Assembly: GCA_030606485.1 (NCBI GenBank)
Contig: JAUWGH010000007.1
Span: 1 to 64,000 of the forward strand
Direction of reading: 5' to 3'
Source: Promethearchaeota archaeon
GTDB lineage: Archaea > Asgardarchaeota > Lokiarchaeia > Sigyniarchaeales > SOKP01
Length of the DNA: 64,000 nucleotides
Of this stretch, positions 18,009-28,218 are shown piece by piece. Positions within the stretch are counted from its first letter, which is position 1, and each line of letters opens with the position of its first letter. The translations under genes and the position numbers were made by a program. The notes under the pieces were generated by a model, which saw only the letters and a list, made by a program, of their open reading frames with translations, was not told the DNA's origin and ran no database searches.

Positions 18009-18151
18009 ATTATTCAATTTAATGAACTATTGAATTACAATTAAATTGATTAGCTTAATTAGATTTTTATTTTAATCTAATTATGTTTTCATTTATATTA
18101 TTTGTGGAAAAAAAAAAATTCAAATAATGAATTAAAATATAAACTATTGAA

Positions 18152-19873
18152 TTAACTTTCAATTTCTTTAACGATATGTTTCAATTCAAGTATTGGATCT
18201 ACTTCTTTAAAATCATATACGTTTATTTCATAATTATTACTAAAATCATTAAACTTGCATTTACCTTTGATAATAATTTCTTTACCTAATAATTTTTCAG
18301 AGATTTTTTTTAAAAAATCTTCAAACTCAGGAGTTTCTTTTATTAAAATCAAATCAGATGTTTTCACTCCTAGAATTTTTTCTGCCAGATCTCCAATAAA
18401 ACTCCCTCTTATTGTCCCGGATTCATCATCTAATGTTAAATTCAAAATCATTCTGGGAATAGAATCTTTTTTTATATCACAGGTGCAATTCTCAACCTTC
18501 TTGAAACAATCAGGACAAGAATTATAAATGGTAATATTAGAAATTTCTTTTGCAATAAAGCCCTTTACTTCGAATCTCCCAGAAGAATTTATTTCTGAAA
18601 TATTTGTATATTTTCCCGAAAATTTAGTTTTATCTGTTCCTTGAGTTGAATAATCTTGGGAGATATTTTTAACGTCTTGAATTTCTAAATCGATTTTATT
18701 AATTTCTGATGTTGTAGAAAATGAAACCTCATTTCTTGAAGAAAATGAATTAAATTTAACTAAGACATTTTTTAATGATACACCATCACCCAATTTAAGA
18801 ATATCTGAAAATCTTTCTGCGACATCTCTCCACAATGATACTCTAATTGCGTCAGTGTCATCACTCACGATAAAATTTAAAAGGGAAATTTCTTCATTAT
18901 TTTTTAATTTGACTTTTTTAAGATTATCGATTTGAGTAATAATTCCTTGAAAATTGACAAAACCTTGATGTTTTTGGAGCAGTTCAATTTTTAAGAGTTT
19001 TTTCTCCTTTTTTTTAATTTTTTCTTTTTTTATTTGTGAAGTTTTTCCAAAATATAAATCAATTTTTTCTGGATTTCTATTATTTTGTTTAGGATATAAA
19101 TTTGATATATTAACAAAATCTCCCATATTATAATCAGATAATTTTTCCACATCTAGATTCCAAAAAGTAACTGTTATTATTCCTGTAGAATCACCAATGA
19201 TTAGAGAACGAACTTTTCCAATTTCACCATCATTCCTCTTAAATTCATGTTTTGGATATATTTGCGAGATTTCTCCAGAGATCGTAATTAATCTTAAATT
19301 TAAATTAATATCTTTAATAGAAATTACTTGTTCTTTAATTTCTGGATATTTCTTATAATCAACATCATCAGGAGATAGAATAATTCTACCATTTCTACCT
19401 ATGTGGACTTCTTTTTCATTAAATCTTCCTATTTTAATATTAGCATTAATAATTTTAACTAATTCATTTTTCTGAAAATAATCATTTTCTATTATTTTTG
19501 TTTTCTCATCCCAAAGAATAATACGTATATCTCCGGTTGAGTCATGAAGTAAGAAAGAACCAACCAAGCCTAAAGTTCCATCCTTTCTTGTAAAATTATT
19601 TACTGGATAAGTTTCTCTTATTCTTCCGATCAATGAAAGATTTTTCATATTTAACGATATATCACTAATATTTATTTCTATTTTCTCTGAAGTAATTTTA
19701 TTTCTATTTTGTATCTCCACCCCCAATTCCTTGGCAACAATAAAAAGAGCTCCTTCATCAGAAATTAAACCTTTTAGGGCTAATTTTTTTTCTTCCATTC
19801 GTTCTTGTATATCTTTCTTACTTAAACCCGTTTTTTGGATAATTTTATTTATATATTCTTCGTTTTCGGTCAT
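18152..19873 (-). CDS. Replication protein A-like single-stranded DNA-binding protein, multiple OB folds
   Basis: A 573-residue RPA/COG1599-type protein. At least three tandem OB folds share the pattern xhxGxIxxhYPxxxFxRxDGxxGxVxSxxhxDxTGxIxxxxW (starting near residues 75, 190 and 305). A C-terminal OB fold carries a zinc-binding insert CPDCFKKVENCTC near residue 450, as in eukaryotic RPA70 and archaeal RPA. It coats single-stranded DNA in replication and repair. The N-terminal 50 residues look like a small helical domain (TGLSKKDIQERMEEK). A second, smaller RPA-like protein is encoded at 44.8 kb. Its gene is divergent from the HisA-like gene. Confidence 0.88.
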   Translation of the reverse strand: MTENEEYINKIIQKTGLSKKDIQERMEEKKLALKGLISDEGALFIVAKELGVEIQNRNKITSEKIEINISDISLNMKNLSLIGRIRETYPVNNFTRKDGTLGLVGSFLLHDSTGDIRIILWDEKTKIIENDYFQKNELVKIINANIKIGRFNEKEVHIGRNGRIILSPDDVDYKKYPEIKEQVISIKDINLNLRLITISGEISQIYPKHEFKRNDGEIGKVRSLIIGDSTGIITVTFWNLDVEKLSDYNMGDFVNISNLYPKQNNRNPEKIDLYFGKTSQIKKEKIKKKEKKLLKIELLQKHQGFVNFQGIITQIDNLKKVKLKNNEEISLLNFIVSDDTDAIRVSLWRDVAERFSDILKLGDGVSLKNVLVKFNSFSSRNEVSFSTTSEINKIDLEIQDVKNISQDYSTQGTDKTKFSGKYTNISEINSSGRFEVKGFIAKEISNITIYNSCPDCFKKVENCTCDIKKDSIPRMILNLTLDDESGTIRGSFIGDLAEKILGVKTSDLILIKETPEFEDFLKKISEKLLGKEIIIKGKCKFNDFSNNYEINVYDFKEVDPILELKHIVKEIES

Positions 19874-20125
19874 ATCTCTTAAACATCCTTTTGATTATTA
19901 TTTTCATTAATAAAATGATTGGTTTTAATAAAATTTCATTATTACAAATCTTTTAAAAAGTATTACTTCTGTAAATTAATAATTTATTATTATTATCAAA
20001 ATAAGTAAAAAAATGAATTGAAAAAATTTTTTAAAAAAAAAATGCTTGACAATTTATTTTTCCTATGATTTTATTAATTTTTAATTATTGATCTTTTTAA
20101 ATTAAAAAGAGATTTTTATTTCCTA

Positions 20126-20881
20126 ATGAGAATTATACCAGTCATTGATCTCCTAAATTCAATAGTTGTACATGCCATTGCTGGTAAAAGGGAAACTTAT
20201 TCTCCATTATTCTCAGTTTTAATAAAGGATTCTTCAGACCCCATTAAATTAATTGAAGCGTATATTGAAAAATTATCAGTGTCCGAAATCTACATTGCAG
20301 ATTTGGATTCAATACTTAAAAATACTCCAAATCTTGATATAATAAAAAATATCATTAATATTTTTGATATAGATATATTATTAGATCCTGGAATAAAATC
20401 TGAGCAAGATCTTTGGAAATTCTATGAATTAGGAATAAATAAGTTAATACTTGGAACGGAAACAATTCTATCTATGAAAATTATTGAAAATGCTCTCGAT
20501 ATTTTCAAGCAGAGAGATATTATTGTAAGTATTGATTTAAAAAAAAATAAACTTTTAACACAGAGTCAAGAACTTAAAAATCTTAGCCCTTTTCACTTTA
20601 TTAAGCAAATTCAAAAATTTGGAGTTTCAGAAGTTATTCTTTTAGATTTATCAAGAGTAGGTAAAAAAACAGGAAATATCCCTAGAGAATTTCTCGAAAT
20701 CCGTAATAACACAGAAATTTCTCTCTTAATTGGAGGTGGTATTAAAGATTTTAATGACATTCTTAAAATTGAAAAATATAATTTTTCAGGAGTCTTACTT
20801 GCTACGGCAATTCATGAAGGATTAATTAAACCTCAACAAATCAAAAATTATCTATTATCTTCTCTTAGGGTGATTAAATAA
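20126..20881 (+). CDS. HisA-like TIM-barrel protein (COG1411 type)
   Basis: A 251-residue (beta/alpha)8 protein related to the phosphoribosylformimino isomerase HisA. It has VIDLLNSIVVHAIAGKRETY near residue 5, IYIADLDSIL, LDPGIKSEQDL and LLIGGGIKDFNDI near residue 200, with phosphate-binding glycines. The strong VHAxxGxR start without the full HisA catalytic set fits the archaeal COG1411 family of unproven function, which tends to accompany C1-cofactor genes. MfnB lies 800 bases downstream on the same strand, in line with that. It ends one base before the convergent RING-like gene. Confidence 0.75.
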   Translation: MRIIPVIDLLNSIVVHAIAGKRETYSPLFSVLIKDSSDPIKLIEAYIEKLSVSEIYIADLDSILKNTPNLDIIKNIINIFDIDILLDPGIKSEQDLWKFYELGINKLILGTETILSMKIIENALDIFKQRDIIVSIDLKKNKLLTQSQELKNLSPFHFIKQIQKFGVSEVILLDLSRVGKKTGNIPREFLEIRNNTEISLLIGGGIKDFNDILKIEKYNFSGVLLATAIHEGLIKPQQIKNYLLSSLRVIK

Positions 20882-21415
20882 TTATTCTGTCATATAAATC
20901 TGGTTATCTTCAGATATTTCTAGTGCTTTTTTACAAACTGGACAGGATTTTTTCATCTTAACCCATTCGAAAAAATGATTTTTATGAGCTTTTGCACCAC
21001 AAACTGGACAAATTACCTGCTCATCGAAAATTTCTATACTTTTTTCACAAACTGGGCATTTAATCCTAGATGCAGTTGATATTTTTATTAAATCTTTTCT
21101 TGGATCTAAAATTACTTTTTCTGTATTATCAGGCGATGGAGTAATTGTTCTCATCTCACTACCTGTATCAAAACAGAATATACTTCCCTCACTGGAATCT
21201 TTTCGGTTTCCCAACCACACGAGCTTTCCTTTTGCGAAAATATTACCATTTCGTTCTAATGCTAAATTTATATTTTGATTTTCTATAACATAGGTTTGAA
21301 TAACCTTCGTAAACGTCACGCTATCAAAATTTTCAGTCATTTGCTTTATTACCTCTAATGGCTCTTTAAATACTTCCTTTGATATTTCTATAACTGACTT
21401 TTCTTTTGCAGGCAT
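20882..21415 (-). CDS. Protein with C-terminal RING-like zinc domain
   Basis: A 177-residue protein. The first about 115 residues form an unrecognised strand-rich domain. The C-terminus carries CPVC (near residue 121), CPVC (near 137), a GAKAHKNH segment and a final CPVC near 160, i.e. eight potential zinc ligands in C2-C2-H2-C2 order, spaced like a RING or treble-clef cross-brace. The FFEWVKMKKSCPVC ending is reminiscent of E3 ligase RINGs. Asgard genomes encode ubiquitin systems, so an E3-like role is conceivable but unproven; a plain zinc ribbon is the alternative. Confidence 0.55.
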   Translation of the reverse strand: MPAKEKSVIEISKEVFKEPLEVIKQMTENFDSVTFTKVIQTYVIENQNINLALERNGNIFAKGKLVWLGNRKDSSEGSIFCFDTGSEMRTITPSPDNTEKVILDPRKDLIKISTASRIKCPVCEKSIEIFDEQVICPVCGAKAHKNHFFEWVKMKKSCPVCKKALEISEDNQIYMTE

Positions 21416-21679
21416 AAATTTAAATCACATTTCTTTTTTATAATAAGATAATCTAAATTTGGGTTTTTAATTATTTTTAAATTTTATTAATCTTATAGAT
21501 TTTTTTTTAATATTATTTAAGAGCTTTAAAAATAATGAAGCAAATAAGAAATAAAAAAATTTTATATTATTTTCAATAAATTTTAAAATTAAGTAATAAA
21601 ATAAAAAATAATTTAAGGTTTCTGTTATTTTAATCTAAAGTTATAAATTAAATTATAGATTCCTCCAATAGATTAAAAA

Positions 21680-22414
21680 ATGAAGAGCAATCGAATATTA
21701 TTACTCGTGAGTCCACGAAATATTGAAGAAGCATTAGAAGTTATTAATTCCAATGCAGATTTTATTGATTGCAAAAATCCATCTGAAGGATCTTTGGGAG
21801 CTAACTCTCCAAAAATGATTCAGAGTATGAAAAGCATAATTCCTAAAAATAGTAACAAATTATTAAGTGCAACAATTGGTGATTTTCCAAATTTACCTTG
21901 TTCTGCTGCTTTAGCGGCATTAGGTGCTTCTTATTCTGGTGCAGATGTAATTAAGGTCGGAATAATGGGGCCTAATAACCTACAAAAAGCAATTTTATTA
22001 ATGAAAAGTGTTGTTGATGCAGTAAAAAATTATGATAAGAGAATTTTAGTAGTGGCTGCCGGATATGCTGATCAAAAAAGAATAAACACATCTCTTGATC
22101 CCATGTTAATTCCAGAAGTTGCTACAAGAGCAGGTTGTGATATTGCAATGCTTGATACTGCCATAAAAGATGGAAAAGGCTTATTTGATTTTTTAAGTAT
22201 CAAATCATTAATTAAATTTAAAAATAACGCAAAAAAGAAAAGATTATCTGTTGCCTTAGCTGGAAACCTAAAAATGAGAGATATTGAAAATATTAAGAAA
22301 ATCAAACCAGATATTATTGGTGTCCGTTCAGTTGTGTGTACTAATAATGATCGTAATAATGGAAGTATTAAAAAAGAACTTATCGAAAAATTGTGGAAAG
22401 AATTAAATTACTGA
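21680..22414 (+). CDS. mfnB: (5-formylfuran-3-yl)methyl phosphate synthase
   Basis: MfnB condenses two glyceraldehyde-3-phosphate molecules to the furan precursor of methanofuran, the C1 carrier of archaeal Wood-Ljungdahl and methanogenesis routes. The 244-residue TIM barrel has the family start LLLVSPRNIEEALEVI, the Schiff-base region ADFIDCKNPSEGSLGAN near residue 27-40, ATIGDFPNLP and VAAGYADQ. The length is normal for the family. It implies methanofuran-type C1 metabolism in this organism. The GNAT gene follows with an 8-base gap from the preferred ATG. Confidence 0.92.
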   Translation: MKSNRILLLVSPRNIEEALEVINSNADFIDCKNPSEGSLGANSPKMIQSMKSIIPKNSNKLLSATIGDFPNLPCSAALAALGASYSGADVIKVGIMGPNNLQKAILLMKSVVDAVKNYDKRILVVAAGYADQKRINTSLDPMLIPEVATRAGCDIAMLDTAIKDGKGLFDFLSIKSLIKFKNNAKKKRLSVALAGNLKMRDIENIKKIKPDIIGVRSVVCTNNDRNNGSIKKELIEKLWKELNY

Positions 22415-22422
22415 AGATAACG

Positions 22423-22920
22423 ATGTATAATAACTCAAAACAAAAAAAAATCAAAGTAGCGGAACCAAGTGACTATTTTTTTATAGAACTTTGTGCCAAA
22501 GAATGTATTGATCTAATAAAGAATTTTAAAAAAAAATTTGAAAATAATGACTTTTTTATTCTGATTGACTCTTATGAAAATAATGTTGCAGGAGTTTTAG
22601 TAAGTGAAAAAAATAATGTAATTAAATCTATCAAAGATATTTTACCAGCTATGCAAATTCATTTTGTATATGTTAATCCAGCATTTAGAGGTAAGAGAAT
22701 AGGTCATAATTTACTAAATGAATTTGTAAATATTCAAAAAAAAAATAATATTGCTTTAATATTTGCAGAACTCTTTAAAAATAATAAAAAAGGAATGAAA
22801 TTTTTTGAAAAATTTGGTTTTCAAGAAATAAAAATTACTGCTGCTAAAATTATTCTTACAAAGAATATTTGGGATGACCTAGGTATAAGTTCTCAAGAGT
22901 TCTTTGACATTTTTACATAA
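22423..22920 (+). CDS. GNAT-family N-acetyltransferase
   Basis: A 165-residue acetyltransferase. The strand MQIHFVYVNPAFRGKRIGHNLLNEF near residue 78 contains the acetyl-CoA pyrophosphate-binding R-G-x-G/R-I-G loop, and FFEKFGFQEIKI near residue 125 is the usual C-terminal motif. The acceptor substrate is unknown. The start is set at ATG 22423 rather than the track's GTG 22393, which would overlap mfnB. It is likely co-transcribed with mfnB. Confidence 0.75.
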   Translation: MYNNSKQKKIKVAEPSDYFFIELCAKECIDLIKNFKKKFENNDFFILIDSYENNVAGVLVSEKNNVIKSIKDILPAMQIHFVYVNPAFRGKRIGHNLLNEFVNIQKKNNIALIFAELFKNNKKGMKFFEKFGFQEIKITAAKIILTKNIWDDLGISSQEFFDIFT

Positions 22921-23153
22921 ATTCTTTTTTTTTCCGAATTAAATTAAAATAACTCAAAATTAAATGGATTAAAAATTTATTAGTAACGGGAAAATGATGG
23001 GCGACACTTCCTAAATACTAAAAGAAAAATTTATTAAGATTGTTGGTCTAATCATATTGTTATTTATTTTGTTCAGAAATGATAATAATTCAATTTCTTA
23101 GCGCAAGTAAAAAATAAATTTAAAAGAAAAATTAAAATATTTGGTTGATAGTG

Positions 23154-25076
23154 ATGGGAAGCACTTTAACCGAAAAAATTTTAAAAAAACATCTTATTAA
23201 GGGTAAATTAGAAAAAGGTAGTAATATTAGTATAAGGATCGACCAAACTCTAACTCAAGATGCTACTGGTACCATGGCTTATTTGCAATTCGAAGCTATG
23301 GAAGTACCTCACGTTCTAACCGAATTATCTGTTAGTTATGTGGATCACAACACTCTACAAACAGACTATAGAAATGCAGATGATCACAGATATCTACAAA
23401 GTATTGCAGCAAAATATGGTATCTACTTTTCCCGTCCAGGAAATGGTATATGTCATCAGCTTCATCTCGAACGTTTTGCTATTCCTGGGAAAACCTTATT
23501 AGGAAGTGATAGTCATACGCCAACTGGTGGAGGTGTGGGTATGATAGCAATTGGCGCAGGTGGTCTTGATGTTGCTGCTGCAATGGCTGGAGAACCCTTT
23601 TACCTTAAGATGCCAAAGGTCGTAAATGTGCACCTTACGGGGAAACTCCCTGATTTTGTATCAGCAAAAGATATTATTTTGGAAGTTTTACGTAGAATTG
23701 GTGTTAAAGGGGCTGTAAATAAAGTCTTAGAATATACAGGATCGGGAATACAAACTTTAACTGTTCCTGAAAGAGGAACGATTACAAATATGGGAACTGA
23801 AACAGGAGCGACAACTTCAATATTCCCTTCTGATGAAATGACTAAAAATTTCTTAGAAGCCCAAGAGAGAGAAGATCAATGGATTCCTTTAGAACCCGAC
23901 GATGATGCTGTTTATGATGAATTTATTGAAATAAATTTGAATAAGCTTGAACCACTTATTGCTTTACCGCATAGTCCAGGAAATGTAAAGTTAGTAAGAG
24001 AGGTTGAGGGTAAGTCTATTGATCAAGTTTGTATAGGGAGTTGTACGAATTCCACGTTAAGAGATCTAAAAATTGTTGCTAATATATTAAAGGGAAAGAT
24101 AATCGATAAACATGTTAGCCTAACGATTTCACCTGGATCTAGACAAGTTGTAGATCATCTCATTAACTCTGGCGAAATGTCCTATTTAGTAAAAGCAGGA
24201 GCAAGGATACTTGAAAATACATGTGGTCCTTGTATAGGAATGGGACAAGCACCTTCTACTGATGCAGTATCTCTCAGAACCTTTAATAGAAATTTCCTTG
24301 GAAGATCAGGAACAAAAAGTGCTAATGCATATTTAGTCAGTCCTGAAACTGCTGCAGTATCGAGTATATTTGGAAAAATAACAAATCCGAGAAAGTTAGG
24401 TAAGTATCCCAAAATAGAAATGCCAGATAAATTTATTATTAACGATAATATGATTATTTCGCCTTTAGAGGATGGTGATTCAATTCAAATCATCCGAGGA
24501 CCTAATATCAAACCTCTACCTGCATTTGAACCTTTACAAGATAAACTAACAGGAGAAGTTCTATTAAAAGTAGAGGATGACATAACTACCGATCATATTA
24601 TGCCAGCAGGTGCAAAAATACTCCCATTACGAAGTAATATTCCTGAAATAAGTAAATATGTTTTCAATATTATAGATCCCACATTTCCAGATAGATCCTT
24701 ACAAAAAGAAGGGGGCTTTATTATCGGAGGTGATAATTATGGACAAGGCTCAAGTAGAGAACATGCGGCCATCGCCCCGAAATACCTAGGACTCAAAGCT
24801 GTGATAACAAAATCATTTGCTCGTATTCATCTAGCTAACCTTGTTAATTTCGGAATCGCACCTCTTACTTTTGTAAAAAAGGAAGATTATAATAAGATTG
24901 ATCAAGGTGATCTCCTTGATATTGAGTTAAAAACCCTAGATAGTAAAAAGATCATCATGAAAAATCTAACAAAGAATTTAGAAATACCTCTTACCCATTC
25001 TCTTAGTGAGATGGAAATAGTAGTATTAAAGGCAGGAGGAAAACTGCCATTTATAAAAAAAAAGTATGCGAGTTAA
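23154..25076 (+). CDS. acnA: Aconitate hydratase
   Basis: Aconitase interconverts citrate and isocitrate through a [4Fe-4S] cluster. The 640-residue protein has the IPM-isomerase-like short aconitase layout: DSHTPTGGGVGMIAIGAGG near residue 115, cluster cysteines in CIGSCTNS near residue 297 and in CGPCIGMGQA near residue 357, and the swivel-domain DNYGQGSSREHAAIAPKYLG near 530. MGSTLTEKIL is the standard N-terminus, so ATG 23154 is preferred to TTG 23145. It heads a same-strand run with the ATP-citrate lyase genes; the next start is 6 bases after its stop. Confidence 0.95.
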   Translation: MGSTLTEKILKKHLIKGKLEKGSNISIRIDQTLTQDATGTMAYLQFEAMEVPHVLTELSVSYVDHNTLQTDYRNADDHRYLQSIAAKYGIYFSRPGNGICHQLHLERFAIPGKTLLGSDSHTPTGGGVGMIAIGAGGLDVAAAMAGEPFYLKMPKVVNVHLTGKLPDFVSAKDIILEVLRRIGVKGAVNKVLEYTGSGIQTLTVPERGTITNMGTETGATTSIFPSDEMTKNFLEAQEREDQWIPLEPDDDAVYDEFIEINLNKLEPLIALPHSPGNVKLVREVEGKSIDQVCIGSCTNSTLRDLKIVANILKGKIIDKHVSLTISPGSRQVVDHLINSGEMSYLVKAGARILENTCGPCIGMGQAPSTDAVSLRTFNRNFLGRSGTKSANAYLVSPETAAVSSIFGKITNPRKLGKYPKIEMPDKFIINDNMIISPLEDGDSIQIIRGPNIKPLPAFEPLQDKLTGEVLLKVEDDITTDHIMPAGAKILPLRSNIPEISKYVFNIIDPTFPDRSLQKEGGFIIGGDNYGQGSSREHAAIAPKYLGLKAVITKSFARIHLANLVNFGIAPLTFVKKEDYNKIDQGDLLDIELKTLDSKKIIMKNLTKNLEIPLTHSLSEMEIVVLKAGGKLPFIKKKYAS

Positions 25077-25082
25077 TTGGAT

Positions 25083-26369
25083 ATGGCACAAAAAAATATA
25101 TATGAATATGATGCAAAAAAATTTGTTGCGAGTCAATTACCTAATTATTTTCCAGAATTTAATTATCATGGAAAATTAGCAGTAATTACTCCTGAGAAAT
25201 TAGCTAATTTTGATAGATTTGTAGCAGAAAACCCATGGTTAAAAACAGATAAATTAGTAGCAAAACCAGATCAACTTTTTGGAAAGAGAGGTAAAGCTAA
25301 TTTAATATTACTAGACGCTAATTTAGAACAATTAAAGAAATTTGCCGAAGAAAAACTAGATCAGGAATTAAAAATAGGAAATATTAAAGGTGTTCTCAAT
25401 CGTTTATTAATAGAACCATACATTCCCCATGAAACTGAATACTATATGTCAATAACATCTAATCGGTATAATGATTTAATTCATTTTAGTTTTGAAGGAG
25501 GTATTTTTGTAGAAGAAAACTGGGATAAAGTAATTCATATTCCAATTCCATTTGGGACAAATATCGAATCTTTCGATTTGGAAACAAAACTTCCTAATTT
25601 AGGAAAATTTAATGATGTATTAATTCCTTTCATTAAAGGTCTTTTTCAAGTTTATTGTGCTCAAGATTTTGCTTTTTTAGAAATTAATCCTTTTGCAATT
25701 ACTGAGGATAAAAAAATTGTTCCGCTAGATTTAAAAGCTAGATTAGATGATACTGCTGCATTCTTACATATTGATACTTGGGGGAATCCACATAACCCAA
25801 TTGAATTTCCAATTGGTATTGGGCAAAAAATGGCAAAGGAAGAAGGTCTTATTAAGGATTTAGATGAAAAAACAGGTGCTTCTCTTAAATTTCAGATTTT
25901 AAATAGAGATGGACGAATTTGGACGATGGTGGCGGGTGGGGGTGCATCAGTTGTATATACTGATACAATAGTTGATCTAGGATATGGAGATGAATTAGGC
26001 AATTATGGTGAATATTCTGGCAATCCTTCTCGTGAGCACACTGAAATTTATGCTCAAAATATAATTGATCTTATTTCAACCAACCCAGATCCCCAAGGAA
26101 GGGAGAAATATCTTATTATTGGTGGTGGAATTGCTAATTTTACAGATGTTAAGGCAACCTTTACCGGAATTGTTAGTGCAATAAGAAAATCTGCTTACAA
26201 ATTAAAAAATGCAAATGTTAAAATATTTGTTCGTAGGGGTGGTCCTAATGAAAAACAAGGTCTAGAACTCATGAAGCAAGTGGGAAAAGAAACTGGCGTT
26301 CCGATTGAAGTCTACGACCGATATACACATATGACTCGAGTTGTGTCAATTGCACTTAATAAAAATTAG
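25083..26369 (+). CDS. aclB: ATP-citrate lyase, ATP-grasp subunit
   Basis: This is the smaller subunit of heteromeric ATP-citrate lyase (called AclB in Chlorobium, ACLA in plants). It forms the ATP-grasp and citrate-binding half. At 428 residues it shows the start QKNIYEYDAKKF, the nucleotide-binding LVAKPDQLFGKRGK near residue 62, EINPFAI near 200 and the CoA/citrate-domain block MVAGGGASVVYTDTI near 280. With AclA it cleaves citrate with ATP and CoA to acetyl-CoA and oxaloacetate in the cytosol. ATG 25083 is preferred to TTG 25077. The gene is tightly linked to acn upstream and to aclA 13 bases downstream. Confidence 0.93.
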   Translation: MAQKNIYEYDAKKFVASQLPNYFPEFNYHGKLAVITPEKLANFDRFVAENPWLKTDKLVAKPDQLFGKRGKANLILLDANLEQLKKFAEEKLDQELKIGNIKGVLNRLLIEPYIPHETEYYMSITSNRYNDLIHFSFEGGIFVEENWDKVIHIPIPFGTNIESFDLETKLPNLGKFNDVLIPFIKGLFQVYCAQDFAFLEINPFAITEDKKIVPLDLKARLDDTAAFLHIDTWGNPHNPIEFPIGIGQKMAKEEGLIKDLDEKTGASLKFQILNRDGRIWTMVAGGGASVVYTDTIVDLGYGDELGNYGEYSGNPSREHTEIYAQNIIDLISTNPDPQGREKYLIIGGGIANFTDVKATFTGIVSAIRKSAYKLKNANVKIFVRRGGPNEKQGLELMKQVGKETGVPIEVYDRYTHMTRVVSIALNKN

Positions 26370-26382
26370 AAGAGGTAATAAA

Positions 26383-28218
26383 ATGGAAAGTTATAAACTT
26401 TTTGATAAAAATACTCAAGCAATTATTTATGGTTTTCAAACAAGACCCGTCCAGCGAATGCTTGATTTTGATTTTGTTTGTAAAAGAAAAAAACCATCAG
26501 TTGCCGCAATAATTAGGCCAACTCAGACGGCAGCCATTGGCTATCATAAAGTCTTTTGGGGCAATAAAGAAATTGTTATTCCTATTTATAAAACACTAGC
26601 ATTAGCAACTAAAAAGCATCCAAAAGCCGATATGATGATTAATTTCTCGTCTTTTAGATCATCTTATCCCACTAGCAAGGAAGCTCTTGAGTCAGATACA
26701 ATAAGAACAGTTGTTATAATTGCTGAAGGTATTCCAGAAAGACTAAGCCGCGATTTGATTAGAATCGCACGTGAAAGAGGAAAATTTATTATAGGTCCTG
26801 CAACAGTAGGTGGAATAGTAGCAGGTAATTTCAAAATTGGAAATACAGCTGGAACTCTTGAAAATATAATTCTTTCAAAACTCTATCGTCCAGGTTCAGT
26901 TGGTTTCGTTTCAAAATCAGGCGGTATGAGTAATGAAATGAATTTTATGATTTCTCAATGCACTAATGGTATATACGAAGGTATAGCTATAGGTGGTGAC
27001 CGTTATCCGGGTTCTCGTTTAATAGATCACCTTCTACGTTATGAAGCAAATCCCGAAATTAAAATGTTGGTAGTACTAGGAGAAATAGGAGGAACAGATG
27101 AGTATGCAATTGTAGAAGCAATGAAAAATGGATCTATCAAAAAACCATTGGTCATATGGGTAACTGGTACCGCTGCAAAAATTTTACCTCAAGGATTACA
27201 ATTTGGTCATGCTGGTGCTATGGCTGGAAGCGAGAAAGAAACTGCTGATGCGAAAAACCAAGCTCTTAGAGAAGCTGGAGCAATTGTTCCAGATTCTTAT
27301 GAAGATTTAGATAAAAAAATTAAAGAAACATTTGAAAAATTAAAAAAAGAAGGAAAAATCGTGCCAATTGATGAATTTGAACCACCTAAAGTTCCAATGG
27401 ACTATTCCGAAGCCCAGCGTTTAGGCTTAGTAAGAAGGCCTACAAGCGTTATTGTTACAATTTCGGATGATCGGGGTGATGTTCCCACTTTTGCTGGTGT
27501 AGGATTAGATAAAATTATTAAAGAAAATAAATCAATTGGATATGTAATTGGTCTTTTATGGTTTAAACGAGAATTACCAGAATTTGCCCAACAATTTATT
27601 GAAATAGTAATTAAATTAACCGCAGATCACGGTCCAGCTGTAAGTGGGGCACATAATGCGATTATCACTGCTCGAGCGGGTAAGGATCTTATGTCCTCAC
27701 TTGCTTCTGGTATATTAACGATTGGACCTCGATTTGGAGGTGCTATTTCGAACGCAGCGAAATATTTTAGAGAAGCTTTACAAAAGAGAATGACTCCCTT
27801 AGAATTCATTAATTATATGAAAAATACGGTTCAAATAAATATACCAGGGATTGGTCATAGAATTAAATCCGTTCAAAATCCCGATGTGCGAGTTCAATTA
27901 CTCAAAGAATTTGTGTTTAAAAATTTCTCTAAACACCCCCATCTTGATTATGCTTTAAATGTAGAAAAAATTACTACTTCAAAAAGAAATAATCTCATTT
28001 TAAATGTTGATGGATGCATTGGTATCTGTTTCTTAGATCTTCTTGAAAACTTAGATTTTACTTCTGAAGAAATTGAGGATGTAATATATAGTGAGGCATT
28101 AAATGGTCTTTTTGTCCTTGGAAGATCTATTGGCATGATGGGACATGTTTTCGATCAGAAACGTCAGCGAGCTGGGCTTTTCAGGGAACCTTGGGACCAA
28201 ATATTATTTATAGATTAA
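26383..28218 (+). CDS. aclA: ATP-citrate lyase, citryl-CoA synthetase/lyase subunit
   Basis: This is the larger subunit (611 residues). Its N-terminal half is a succinyl-CoA-synthetase-alpha-like CoA ligase, with the phosphohistidine at about residue 276 in GHAGAMAGSEKET. Its C-terminal half is a citrate-synthase-like citryl-CoA lyase (SGAHNAIITARAGKD, GIGHRIKS with the catalytic histidines, and a C-terminal acidic residue). The ATG at 26383 follows AGAGGT at a proper distance and gives the family start, so the track's longer version is not used. Together with acn and icd it makes a citrate module: cytosolic acetyl-CoA supply or, with a reductive partner, an rTCA branch. Confidence 0.95.
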   Translation: MESYKLFDKNTQAIIYGFQTRPVQRMLDFDFVCKRKKPSVAAIIRPTQTAAIGYHKVFWGNKEIVIPIYKTLALATKKHPKADMMINFSSFRSSYPTSKEALESDTIRTVVIIAEGIPERLSRDLIRIARERGKFIIGPATVGGIVAGNFKIGNTAGTLENIILSKLYRPGSVGFVSKSGGMSNEMNFMISQCTNGIYEGIAIGGDRYPGSRLIDHLLRYEANPEIKMLVVLGEIGGTDEYAIVEAMKNGSIKKPLVIWVTGTAAKILPQGLQFGHAGAMAGSEKETADAKNQALREAGAIVPDSYEDLDKKIKETFEKLKKEGKIVPIDEFEPPKVPMDYSEAQRLGLVRRPTSVIVTISDDRGDVPTFAGVGLDKIIKENKSIGYVIGLLWFKRELPEFAQQFIEIVIKLTADHGPAVSGAHNAIITARAGKDLMSSLASGILTIGPRFGGAISNAAKYFREALQKRMTPLEFINYMKNTVQINIPGIGHRIKSVQNPDVRVQLLKEFVFKNFSKHPHLDYALNVEKITTSKRNNLILNVDGCIGICFLDLLENLDFTSEEIEDVIYSEALNGLFVLGRSIGMMGHVFDQKRQRAGLFREPWDQILFID

